Of a DNA stretch of 23,300 nt, positions 1-7,994 are shown piece by piece (position 1 is the first letter of the stretch; each line of letters starts with the position of its first letter). The notes under the pieces were generated by a model. It saw nothing but the letters and a program-made list of their open reading frames with translations, was not told the DNA's origin and ran no database searches. The translations under genes were made by a program, and so were the position numbers. Source of the stretch: Loki-b32 sp964493385 (lineage in GTDB: Archaea; Asgardarchaeota; Lokiarchaeia; Sigyniarchaeales; SOKP01); contig CAZBNW010000036.1 in the NCBI GenBank assembly GCA_964493385.1, forward strand, positions 1 through 23,300. Direction: 5' to 3'.

Positions 1-455
1 AACTAAGTGCTTTTGATACAAGAAAATACCCAGTGCGTCCACATGTAGGTGTGGGTGTTCTATTAGTTCGAGATAATCATTTATTAATAGTAAAAAGAAA
101 ATATAATCCAGATGCTGGCTACTGGAGTATTCCTGGAGGGCATTTAGACCTTGGAGAAAAAATGGAAGTAGCAGCAGAGAGAGAAGCTTTTGAAGAAACA
201 GGATTTAAAGTTAGGGTCTCAAAATTAGCTGGCATTATAAATAAAATTATGTATGATAATTCTGGAAAAATTGAATATCATTATGTTTTAATTAATTATT
301 TTGTAGAAGAAATAGAAGGAGATCGAAATCAATCACCTAAGGCAGCAGATGATGCTCTGGATGCCAGATTTGTTCCTTTTAATCAACTTAAAACTTATAA
401 ATTAACTGAATCTTTAATTGAACTTCTAAAGCAATTAAAGATTGGATATGATTAA
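1..455 (+). CDS. Nudix hydrolase, ADP-ribose pyrophosphatase-like (5' end cut by the window edge)
   Basis: A Nudix-fold pyrophosphohydrolase that would cleave a nucleoside diphosphate linked to another moiety (ADP-ribose, NADH or oxidised nucleotides), probably in the cytoplasm. Numbering from the GTG at 33, the complete Nudix box spans residues 36-58 and fits GX5EX7REUXEEXGU exactly (G36, E42, R50, E51, E54, E55, G57); the acidic residues bind the catalytic metal. The fold continues to the stop at 453-455. The GTG at 33 is probably not the true start. The frame is open to the left edge, and the residues just before it read K-Y-P-V-R-P, which resembles the K-Y-P-x-R-P opening common in this family. 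The real start therefore lies upstream of the window. The substrate cannot be assigned. Class is clear, specificity is not. Confidence 0.88.
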   Translation, partial: LSAFDTRKYPVRPHVGVGVLLVRDNHLLIVKRKYNPDAGYWSIPGGHLDLGEKMEVAAEREAFEETGFKVRVSKLAGIINKIMYDNSGKIEYHYVLINYFVEEIEGDRNQSPKAADDALDARFVPFNQLKTYKLTESLIELLKQLKIGYD

Positions 456-621
456 AGAAATTATATATAAAAATCATCATTTATAGTTTCTTATTATTCT
501 GTTTCTAAATTCACTAGAATATTAATTACACAATGATGCAAAATTATTTATAATAAGAAAACTAGTTTTCAATTACATCGAAATCTAATTATTTCAATTA
601 AAACTAAAAGAGGTAAAAATT

Positions 622-942
622 ATGCCATATATTTTTGTATATACTTGGTATCCTAGCCATAAGGTAGAAGAAGTTGTTAAAGTTTATCTTGAAATGTTAA
701 AAAAATTTCCTGAAGATGAATCTTTAGGAGAATTGATTATACCTGCTGCGGTAAATACAGGTTGCGAAGGTCTAAAATCCCTTGCTGTTACCAAGGTTAA
801 GGAAGGAAAACTGGAAGACGCTCTAACTCGTGTTGGTACTCAAATGGTGATGTTCCAGAGTGTTGAAGGGTTTGAATATTCAATTGAGGTTTGGTCAACT
901 GTAGAAGAAGCCATGACTGCGATAGGAAAAAGTATGCCCTAA
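622..942 (+). CDS. Small uncharacterised protein, 106 aa
   Basis: I do not recognise this protein. It is soluble, with no signal peptide or membrane segment. The pattern of strands and helices is: strand (MPYIFVYTWYP), helix (residues about 13-29), strands (about 36-60), helix (about 63-78), strand (EYSIEVW), short helix. That order would suit a ferredoxin-like or dimeric alpha/beta-barrel fold, but this is inference. A good Shine-Dalgarno-like GAGGT sits at 611-615, seven bases before the ATG, so the start is well supported. The gene stands alone between the Nudix gene and thiC, and a run of ten T residues 26 bases after its stop makes it look like a single-gene transcript. One Cys (C48, in NTGCEG) and many charged residues are present; no catalytic motif is visible. 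Confidence 0.75.
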   Translation: MPYIFVYTWYPSHKVEEVVKVYLEMLKKFPEDESLGELIIPAAVNTGCEGLKSLAVTKVKEGKLEDALTRVGTQMVMFQSVEGFEYSIEVWSTVEEAMTAIGKSMP

Positions 943-964
943 TAATCTTGATCCAATAAATATA

Positions 965-979
965 ACTATTTTTTTTTTA
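965..979 (+). terminator. T-tract terminator after the 106-aa protein gene
   Basis: An uninterrupted run of ten T residues at 969-978 lies 26 bases after the stop at 942. No strong stem precedes it. Archaeal RNA polymerases commonly terminate on T-tracts of this type, so it is a plausible terminator on the plus strand. Confidence 0.5.
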
Positions 980-1140
980 TCCTAAATGTAATTTTGATTT
1001 AAGCAGAAAAATTGTTAAGTTTTATTTTTCTTAGAAATTTTAAATAATAAGACAAAAGAATATAATTCTATCATTATTATTTTGTCATAGAGTATGTTTT
1101 AATGATTTAAGAAAGAAATATTAGTAGAAAGGCCTAAGAT

Positions 1141-2457
1141 TTGTCAACATTGATGAAAACTGTTAGGAATGGAAACATAACCAAAGAAATGGAAATAATT
1201 GCTAAAAATGAGCAAGTTGATGTTGATTTCATAAGCCGAGGCATTAAAAAAGGAAGAATTATCATTCCTAAATCAAATAAAAGAGAATTAGATCCTCCTA
1301 TTGGTATTGGTAAAGGATTACTCGTAAAGATTAATGCAAATATTGGTTCTTCAAAAACAGTATGTAATATTGACGAGGAGTTAAAAAAAGCTAAAATCGC
1401 AGTTAAATATGGCGCAGATACTGTAATGGATTTAAGTACTGGTATAACTGAATCGAATGTTCAAACAATCAGAAAGCAAATCCTTAGTGAACTCAAAGTT
1501 CCTATAGGTACTGTTCCTATCTATCAATCTGCTTTGAGAGCTATAGAAACCAAAGGAGCCATTATCCATATGGATGAAGATGATATGTTCAACGTTGTAG
1601 AAGAGCAAGCAAAAGAAGGTGTTGACTTTTTTACCATCCATGTTGGAGTTACAAAAGAAATTGTAGATTATTTGGTTAAACATCCACGTACAATGGGGGT
1701 CGTTTCAAGAGGTGGAACATTTTTAGCTTCTTGGATTTTAGAAAATGAAATGGAAAATCCGTTTAATCATAGATATGATTATTTACTTGAAATGGCTCAA
1801 GAATATGACTTTACTCTGTCATTAGGTGATGGATTTAGACCTGGTTGTATCTTTGATTCTACAGATTATGCTCAAATACAGGAATTACTTGAAATTTCTA
1901 AATTAGTAAAGCGAGCATGGAAAGCAGACGTGCAAGTTATGGTTGAGGGTCCTGGGCATATTCCTGCAAATGAAATAGAGCGTAACGTTAAGTTACAAAA
2001 ATCATTGTGTGATGAGGCTCCTTTCTACGTCTTGGGTCCGCTGGTAACAGATATTGCACCGGGATATGACGATCTTGTAAGTGCAATTGGAGGAACTATT
2101 GCTGGATTAGCGGGAGCTGATTATTTGTGTTATGTAACTCCCTCAGAACATTTAGGACTTCCTACAAAGGAAGAAGTCAAAAGAGGTGTAATTGCTTCTA
2201 AAATCGCTGCTCATGCTGTCAATGTAGCTAAATACGGTAAAAGAGCTTCTAATTGGGATTATAAAATGGATATTGCGCGTAAAAATTTGGATTGGGAAGG
2301 AATGATTAAATATTCCATCGATCCTGATTTAGCAAGAGAAGTTCATTATAGAAATGGAAATTCTATTGATAATGAAGTGTGTAGTATGTGTGGCGAATTT
2401 TGTGCCATCAAGCTTTTAAAAGATGCTTTAGAAAGCAAGAAGAAATCAAAAAAATAA
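1141..2457 (+). CDS. thiC: Phosphomethylpyrimidine synthase ThiC
   Basis: ThiC is a radical SAM enzyme that converts aminoimidazole ribotide to hydroxymethylpyrimidine phosphate, the pyrimidine half of thiamine. The 438-residue length suits the short archaeal/anaerobe form, which lacks the N-terminal extension of plant and proteobacterial ThiC. Diagnostic blocks are KINANIGSS (about 63-71), the GADTVMDLSTG region (about 90-100), VEGPGHIP (about 268-275) and LGPLVTDIAPGYDD (about 298-311). The C-terminal cluster cysteines are C414, C417 and C421. Their spacing here is CX2CX3C rather than the CX2CX4C of E. coli ThiC; I believe this occurs in other anaerobes, from memory. The TTG start at 1141 is preferred over the ATG at 1153 because GAAAGG (1127-1132) lies eight bases upstream of the TTG and 20 from the ATG. 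The stop is five bases from the convergent thiDN stop. No TPP riboswitch is visible upstream. Confidence 0.96.
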   Translation: MSTLMKTVRNGNITKEMEIIAKNEQVDVDFISRGIKKGRIIIPKSNKRELDPPIGIGKGLLVKINANIGSSKTVCNIDEELKKAKIAVKYGADTVMDLSTGITESNVQTIRKQILSELKVPIGTVPIYQSALRAIETKGAIIHMDEDDMFNVVEEQAKEGVDFFTIHVGVTKEIVDYLVKHPRTMGVVSRGGTFLASWILENEMENPFNHRYDYLLEMAQEYDFTLSLGDGFRPGCIFDSTDYAQIQELLEISKLVKRAWKADVQVMVEGPGHIPANEIERNVKLQKSLCDEAPFYVLGPLVTDIAPGYDDLVSAIGGTIAGLAGADYLCYVTPSEHLGLPTKEEVKRGVIASKIAAHAVNVAKYGKRASNWDYKMDIARKNLDWEGMIKYSIDPDLAREVHYRNGNSIDNEVCSMCGEFCAIKLLKDALESKKKSKK

Positions 2458-2462
2458 GAATT

Positions 2463-3869
2463 CTATTCATTATTGATTAATTCAATAATTTTATTGAGTT
2501 TTGTTATCATATCCTTAGAATTTTTTCCAAATAATCTTATCATTGGTTCCTTGCCAGTAGCTCCTCTATCCCAAATTATATCGGGAATTTTACCACTTTT
2601 CTCTATGCTTTCTTTTATTAACCAATACATAGTAGAAAATTCTTTCTTTTTAATTTCTTCTGGTTGATCTTCTCTAAAAATTTCCTTTAATTCTAAATCT
2701 GTATTTTTTTGAATTAAGGATATCCAATTTGGATTATATTTTAAATTTATTACAAAATTAATGGAATTATCATATTTTTTCACCGAAAGAATTAATCTAG
2801 CAGTATGATCAGATACACCAAATTTAATTTCTCCCGAAGCTTTTGGAAAACCATTAACAATTGTAATTCTTCCCTCTATTCCTGCAATATCTTCCTTTCG
2901 TGATGCATTAGGAAGTGAACCAGATATGTTCATTCTGACTTCAGGAATTAATTTACTGAAATCTCTAGATTGTGATACAACATTATAAACTTCTTTTATT
3001 TGATTTATAACTTTCAAACGCTCATCGGAAATAGTTAAATCAATTATTTTACCTTTATCCGGTAACTCGATAAAAGATTGAAATTTAAGATCAAAAAAAT
3101 CTTCTGCTTTAACAATAGCCTCCTCTATAGAATATTCCTTAGCTAAAAAAGCAGTTATAGCAGAGGAAAATACACAACCCGTCCCATGAACATTTCTTTT
3201 AAATGTAATTTTTTTTTTCTTAAATATCAGAAATTCTTTCTTTATCTGTTCTTCTTTTTTTTTATTCATAAGTACTAAGTCGAAAATTTCATCACGATTA
3301 CTTCCCGCACTTTTAATAATTACTGCTTTTTCAATGTCTTGTGAATTGCCATTTATATACAATTTATTAAGTAAAATTTCAGCTGCTTCTTTGAGTCCAT
3401 CAACATTTTCATTTGTTATATTGCTGATATCTCTATTTGAATAAAAAGCAGCTTCAGATATATTGGGCGTAATAATTTTTACGTGTGGAAATAAAGTTCT
3501 TTCAATCTCTAATTCTAATCCTTCACTAGAAAGCCTTCCTCCAGCACTGGATATTGATATAGGATCGAGGACAACTTTCAAATTATATCTTTTTATGTAA
3601 TCAACAATTATATCTACTGTTTTAACATCTGGAATCATACCAATTTTTACATATTTTATTGGATATACTGTCAATATTGAATCTAATTGCTTAACTAATT
3701 CATATGACAGAGATTTATATCCAAGAAATTCGGTAACAGTTTGATATGTAATCGCAGTAATTACAGAAAAAGGGTGAACTCCACATCTATCAAAAGTTCT
3801 AATATCTGCTTGAATTCCAGCCCCTGAAGTAGGATCTGCTCCCGCTATTGTTAAACAAAGGGGTTTCAT
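2463..3869 (-). CDS. thiDN: ThiD-ThiN fusion: HMP/HMP-P kinase plus archaeal thiamine-phosphate synthase
   Basis: A two-domain thiamine enzyme. The N-terminal ribokinase-fold ThiD phosphorylates hydroxymethylpyrimidine and its phosphate. The C-terminal ThiN domain couples HMP pyrophosphate to the thiazole phosphate, replacing ThiE in many archaea. ThiD shows the opening LTIAGADPTSGAGIQAD and the anion-hole motif HGTGC with its Cys; the domain covers roughly the first 275 residues. ThiN begins near LIPEVRMNISGSLPNA and ends with the characteristic PDIIWDRGATGKEPMIR. I chose the ATG at 3869 because the protein then begins MKPLCLTIAGAD, the usual ThiD start. A longer in-frame ATG at 3923 would add 18 residues without family similarity and overlap the upstream RING gene by 26 bases. 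Neither start has a convincing ribosome binding site. The gene converges tail-to-tail with thiC and probably shares a transcript with the RING gene. Confidence 0.93.
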   Translation of the reverse strand: MKPLCLTIAGADPTSGAGIQADIRTFDRCGVHPFSVITAITYQTVTEFLGYKSLSYELVKQLDSILTVYPIKYVKIGMIPDVKTVDIIVDYIKRYNLKVVLDPISISSAGGRLSSEGLELEIERTLFPHVKIITPNISEAAFYSNRDISNITNENVDGLKEAAEILLNKLYINGNSQDIEKAVIIKSAGSNRDEIFDLVLMNKKKEEQIKKEFLIFKKKKITFKRNVHGTGCVFSSAITAFLAKEYSIEEAIVKAEDFFDLKFQSFIELPDKGKIIDLTISDERLKVINQIKEVYNVVSQSRDFSKLIPEVRMNISGSLPNASRKEDIAGIEGRITIVNGFPKASGEIKFGVSDHTARLILSVKKYDNSINFVINLKYNPNWISLIQKNTDLELKEIFREDQPEEIKKKEFSTMYWLIKESIEKSGKIPDIIWDRGATGKEPMIRLFGKNSKDMITKLNKIIELINNE

Positions 3870-3897
3870 AATAATTATAGGTTCAGAAACAATAAAT

Positions 3898-4482
3898 TTA
3901 TTTACTTTCTTTGATTCGGTCATAGGCCCATTGGGCTTTGTCCTTTAGCCCTAGTTTTTCATACGCTTTGCCTAAAATTAAAAACCCATCCTGATAATCA
4001 TATCTTATTTTAACCAATTTAAATAAAAAGTTAATCGCTAAATCATATCGCCCTTTCAGATAATTTGCTTTTCCAAGTAAAAAAAGAACATTTAAATTTT
4101 TGTCATCTATAGTGCTCTCGTTGTATTCATCTAAGAGTTTATCAATAGCTTCATTGTATTTCTCTTCATCAATCAAATTTTCAATAGATTCAATTAATTT
4201 AAGAAATACTATTTTTTCTGCGACTTCCTCCATTTTTTTCAATGATTCTTTTTGTAATTCCTTTTCTAGGGCTGTATTTTTCTCCTGTTCTTTTTTTTCT
4301 TTATAGTCTTTAAATTGATCAATTAAACTTTGAGGATATGGGTCACTACATAATGGACAATTATGTGAATGCATTAACCATTCAGCTAGACAATATTTAT
4401 GAACAGGATGTCCATTTTCACATTTATAAATTGAATCAGTGCTTTCATCTATATTCAAATGGCAAACTATACAAGAGGGCAT
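3898..4482 (-). CDS. RING-H2 finger protein with coiled coil and TPR-like repeats
   Basis: The N terminus carries a complete cross-brace zinc pattern of the RING-H2 type: C4-x2-C7-x13-C21-x3-H25-x2-H28-x2-C31-x10-C42-x2-C45, with the aromatic W35 that in many RINGs packs against an E2 enzyme (HKYCLAEWL...CPLC). Residues about 55-90 are highly charged and likely coiled coil. Residues about 95-194 look like two or three TPR-type helical hairpins (for example A-N-Y-L-K-G-R-Y-D-L-A and G-K-A-Y-E-K-L-G). RING domains of this type usually act as ubiquitin ligases or protein scaffolds, and Asgard and Caldiarchaeum genomes are known to encode ubiquitin, E1, E2 and small RING proteins. Ligase activity here is inference. 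The position after the last Cys is S46, not the Arg 'linchpin' of many active E3s. No ubiquitin or E2 gene is nearby. The neighbour downstream is thiDN, a functional mismatch. No Shine-Dalgarno is visible. Confidence 0.82.
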   Translation of the reverse strand: MPSCIVCHLNIDESTDSIYKCENGHPVHKYCLAEWLMHSHNCPLCSDPYPQSLIDQFKDYKEKKEQEKNTALEKELQKESLKKMEEVAEKIVFLKLIESIENLIDEEKYNEAIDKLLDEYNESTIDDKNLNVLFLLGKANYLKGRYDLAINFLFKLVKIRYDYQDGFLILGKAYEKLGLKDKAQWAYDRIKESK

Positions 4483-4671
4483 TATGTTCTATTTTGGTTT
4501 AATTGAAAGTTTCCAAAACTCATAGTGTAATATAATAAATAAATGAGATTAAACTAATTTAAGAATATGTTTTTCAATACGTCGATTTAATAAATGTTAA
4601 AAATACTAATTTTATTATAAGGATAAGAACACTTTTAATGCTAATAAAATTCGATAAGGGTAGAAAAACTC

Positions 4672-6258
4672 ATGCCAATAAATAGAAAAAGACTCTTTAC
4701 CGAATTATTCAACCAATTCTTAGAAATCAATAAAGATGTAGAAGCAGTGATCGTAAGTGATCAACAAGGTTTAGTTATCGCTGGTGAAAAAAGAAGCGAT
4801 GTGGATATGGAAATTGTTTCAGTTTTAACTTCTATTATACATCCTATTGTCGAAAGGATTCGTGATGAATTTATGTTCAAAAAATTTGGTACTGCAAGTT
4901 TCGATACAGAATTCTATAGACTCTTGTTTATTTCTTTAGATGAAAACAGAACTCTTAGTGTTGTATTAAATAATTTAGCGTCTGTAGATAAAGCATCTCC
5001 ATATGCCTATCTTCTTGCCGAAAAATCTGTCCAAGTTCTTAACGCGGAAGAAGGTGACAGTATACAGTTAACAATTCCTAATTTCGAATATGAAACAGAT
5101 GAAACTGCTTATTCTGAAAGAGTGAAAAATCAGATTTATCAAATGAGATTAGACCAAGGCGGGTTATATCGTTTTAAATTTGTGATTATCGGGAATCATG
5201 AAGTGGGAAAAACCAGTCTTGTCAGGCGTTTTGTAGAAAATAAATTTTCTCATGATTATCGAGCTACTATAGGATTAAATATTTTGTCCCATTCTATAGA
5301 ATTTTTTGGGAATAACATTATTTATAGTTTATGGGATGTAGGCGCTCAGCAGTATTTTAAGCGTTTTCGCCAAACCTATTATCTAGGTACACAAGCTGCC
5401 TTTATAGTTTTTGAACTCACAAATATAAAATCTTTTGAAAGCGTTAAAGAATGGTATAAAGAATTAGAAGACTTTATTGGAGGAAGAGAGATCCCTATTA
5501 TTCTTATTGGAAATAAGACCGATCTTCAAGACCAAAGAGTTGTAGAATATGAAGATGGCGTGAAATTAGTGACTGAATTATCGGTTAAACCGAATATAAA
5601 GATATCATATATTGAAACCAGCGCTTTAACTGGTGAAAATGTTGAAGATGCGTTTACATTGATTGCATATCGTTATATATCAAAAAGCAAAGAGGAAGAA
5701 GAGGAGAGAGTTAAACAAGACTTGGTGGAAGAACTCAACTCTATCTTGAAGGAAAGGAATGTAATAGGCGAAAATTTGGGTTCATTATTAACGTTAACAA
5801 TAATTTCTGAAAATGAATTTTGGAGCCCTGGGTTGCAAATCCTTTCAGAAATCAATGATTTAAATGAGTGTGAGAAAATTAAGGATGATAGAGAAGAAAA
5901 ATTATATAAATTTTCAAATGGGGTAACTCTAAAAAATTACCTTTACCATAATTTTGAAGTTACTGATTCTGATGGAGTATTTTGCATTTTTGATGCTCGA
6001 GACAAGGAACATGTTGATCCAATGTGGAAGGATGTCGTTGTGAAAATCATAAATGATATTGAGGTGAATAAGGTAGTTTTAATAGGTATTAGGGTGTCAG
6101 ATAAGAGCGATTGGTCCGCAATCATGGAAGAATTCAATGTCAACGAATTATTAGAACAGAAGATGGTATCTTTATTATTCTTCAAACTAGGGCTCGAATA
6201 TCGATTAGAAATATATGATCAACTAAAAGTAATGTTAAACACTATTAAATTTCTTTAA
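4672..6258 (+). CDS. Roadblock - Ras-superfamily GTPase - degenerate GTPase-like fusion (paralogue 1)
   Basis: A 528-residue cytoplasmic protein in three parts. Residues about 5-125 form a roadblock/LC7 domain (FLEINKDVEAVIVSD...GLVIAG). Residues about 166-338 form a Rab/Ras-like GTPase: G1 GNHEVGKTS at 174-182, switch I T199, G3 D222-V-G-A225-Q226, G4 NKTD at 281-284, G5 ETSA at 315-318. The near-invariant DxxG glycine is alanine here. Residues about 370-528 repeat the strand order of a GTPase without a P-loop: TIISENEFWSPG sits where the G1 motif would be, GVFCIFDAR where the fifth strand would be, and VVLIGIRVSDKSDW where NKxD would be. A charged linker (about 338-360) joins them. Roadblock proteins commonly regulate small GTPases (MglB on MglA; Ragulator with Rag), so an intramolecular regulator is a fair inference. 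ATG start with AAGGG at 4656-4660. A close paralogue follows directly. Confidence 0.9.
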   Translation: MPINRKRLFTELFNQFLEINKDVEAVIVSDQQGLVIAGEKRSDVDMEIVSVLTSIIHPIVERIRDEFMFKKFGTASFDTEFYRLLFISLDENRTLSVVLNNLASVDKASPYAYLLAEKSVQVLNAEEGDSIQLTIPNFEYETDETAYSERVKNQIYQMRLDQGGLYRFKFVIIGNHEVGKTSLVRRFVENKFSHDYRATIGLNILSHSIEFFGNNIIYSLWDVGAQQYFKRFRQTYYLGTQAAFIVFELTNIKSFESVKEWYKELEDFIGGREIPIILIGNKTDLQDQRVVEYEDGVKLVTELSVKPNIKISYIETSALTGENVEDAFTLIAYRYISKSKEEEEERVKQDLVEELNSILKERNVIGENLGSLLTLTIISENEFWSPGLQILSEINDLNECEKIKDDREEKLYKFSNGVTLKNYLYHNFEVTDSDGVFCIFDARDKEHVDPMWKDVVVKIINDIEVNKVVLIGIRVSDKSDWSAIMEEFNVNELLEQKMVSLLFFKLGLEYRLEIYDQLKVMLNTIKFL

Positions 6259-6407
6259 AAATGTTTCTTAATGAGCATCTTGAAATTAGACAATAAAAAG
6301 AATATCATTTACCATTAATGATCAATAATAATAAAAAGTACAATAATCTCTATTATATTAATAATAATAAGATCAATTCAAAATAATTTTTGTAGGTAGA
6401 GAATTTC

Positions 6408-7967
6408 TTGCCATTACAAAAAAATAAGCTCTTTAGAGAATTATTTGAAAAATTCTTAGAGATAAATACAGAAGTAGAAGCTGTAATAATTTCTGATTCT
6501 GAAGGTCTCATAATAGCGGGAGAGCGTCGTGAGAGCGTAGACATGGAATTAGTCTCTGTTTTAACGTCAATAATAAATCCTGTATTAGAACGGATGCGTA
6601 GTGAATTTGCTTTTCAAAAATTTGGCACAGCTAATTTTGATACTGAGGATCATCGTCTATTATTCATCTCTGTTGATGAGGAAAGAATTCTGAGCTTGGT
6701 TTTAGAAAGTATGGCTTCGATTGAAAAACTTTCGCCTTACGGTCTTTTTCTTGCAGAAAAAACAGCCCAAATTCTTACTGCTGAAGAAGATGACATAATT
6801 CAAATTTCGGTTCCTAACTTTGAATATGAAGCAGGAAATGTACAAAGATTAAAAAATCAATTATATCAGATGGATACGGGCACTCGTGGTGAATATCGTT
6901 TTAAATTTGTTATTATAGGTGATCATGAAGTAGGTAAAACATCGATAATAAGAAGATTTGTCGAAAAAAAATATACTGAAGATTATCGAGCTACTATTGG
7001 GTTGAATGTTTTATCTCACACATTTGAATTTTTTGGAAATGAGATTGGAGTAACATTATACGACTTGGGAGCACAAAAATTTTTTAAAAGATTTCGAAAA
7101 GTCTATTATTCAGGCGCTCAAGCCGCCTTTATTGTTTTTGATTTAACTAATCGTGAATCATTTGATAATATTTTAAATTGGTATGAGGAATTGAAACTCT
7201 TTACGCCAGATGAAGATATTCCAATTGTAATAGTAGGAAATAAAACAGATTTAACTGAAGATAGAAAAGTCTTTTATCAAGAAGGAGCAAGATTAGCAAA
7301 TAATTTATCCCAAAGTGAAAAAATCAAAATGTCATATATAGAGACTTCTGCATTAACAGGAAGTAATGTTGAGGATGCTTTTAACTTAATTTCATATCAT
7401 TATGTTATGCGGAGCAAAGAAATTGAAGATGAAAGACGCAGTGAAGTTTTATTAGATATAATTAGTTCTATACTGAAAAAAAAAATAGTTTTCACTTTAT
7501 CTTTTATAACTGAAAGCGTACATTGGAGTCCTGGATTACAAATCATGACTAGTATATCAAAATTAGGAGGAAAATCATTGATAAGAGATTATGATGATGA
7601 ACAAGTTTACCAATTTACAAATGGATTGATAATAAAACAACATCAATATTCCGCTATTGATGATATTTCCAGTTCTGATGGAATATTTTGCATTTTCGAT
7701 GCCCGAAATTTAGAACAAATTAATCCTACCTGGAAAGAGATAATTATTAAAATTGTAGAAAAAGCAAAAGAAAATGGAGTAATTTTAATTGGAGTTAGAG
7801 CCTCTGAGAGCATTAATTGGTCAGATATTATTGAACAATTAAATGTTGATGAATATCTTGATAAAAAATTAGTAGATCTCTTATTTTTTAGAATTGGAAC
7901 TGATTATCGCCCAGATATATTCGATCAATTGAAAGTTATACTTTCTGCTATTGATGATAAGTATTAG
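6408..7967 (+). CDS. Roadblock - Ras-superfamily GTPase - degenerate GTPase-like fusion (paralogue 2)
   Basis: A 519-residue tandem paralogue of the preceding gene with the same three-part architecture; 39 of the first 60 aligned residues are identical. GTPase motifs: G1 GDHEVGKTS at 171-179, switch I T in YRATIG (about 193-198), G3 D219-L-G-A222-Q223, G4 NKTD at 278-281, G5 ETSA at 312-315. The DxGAQ form of G3 is thus shared by both copies. The C-terminal part again holds the W-S-P-G-L-Q-I block at the expected P-loop site and the GIFCIFDAR strand, so this region is under selection in both copies. The start is TTG at 6408, supported by AGGT at 6394-6397 and by the match of MPLQKNKLF to MPINRKRLF in the first copy. 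The 149-base gap between the copies has AT-rich sequence only. The acetyltransferase gene starts 27 bases after the stop. Confidence 0.9.
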   Translation: MPLQKNKLFRELFEKFLEINTEVEAVIISDSEGLIIAGERRESVDMELVSVLTSIINPVLERMRSEFAFQKFGTANFDTEDHRLLFISVDEERILSLVLESMASIEKLSPYGLFLAEKTAQILTAEEDDIIQISVPNFEYEAGNVQRLKNQLYQMDTGTRGEYRFKFVIIGDHEVGKTSIIRRFVEKKYTEDYRATIGLNVLSHTFEFFGNEIGVTLYDLGAQKFFKRFRKVYYSGAQAAFIVFDLTNRESFDNILNWYEELKLFTPDEDIPIVIVGNKTDLTEDRKVFYQEGARLANNLSQSEKIKMSYIETSALTGSNVEDAFNLISYHYVMRSKEIEDERRSEVLLDIISSILKKKIVFTLSFITESVHWSPGLQIMTSISKLGGKSLIRDYDDEQVYQFTNGLIIKQHQYSAIDDISSSDGIFCIFDARNLEQINPTWKEIIIKIVEKAKENGVILIGVRASESINWSDIIEQLNVDEYLDKKLVDLLFFRIGTDYRPDIFDQLKVILSAIDDKY

Positions 7968-7994
7968 TTTATAAAATCGACAAGAGGTTACAAA

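Noticed and set aside
33..35. GTG as the start of the Nudix gene
   Set aside because: The frame is open to the window edge and the K-Y-P-x-R-P residues before it look like true family sequence, so the start is upstream.
943..1140. TPP riboswitch upstream of thiC
   Set aside because: The conserved CTGAGA and ACC-TGATC-type elements are absent; the leader is AT-rich with no such structure.
2414..2430. ThiC with a broken cluster site because of CX2CX3C spacing
   Set aside because: The rest of the protein is intact, and I believe this shorter spacing occurs in other anaerobe and archaeal ThiC proteins, so it is likely a normal variant.
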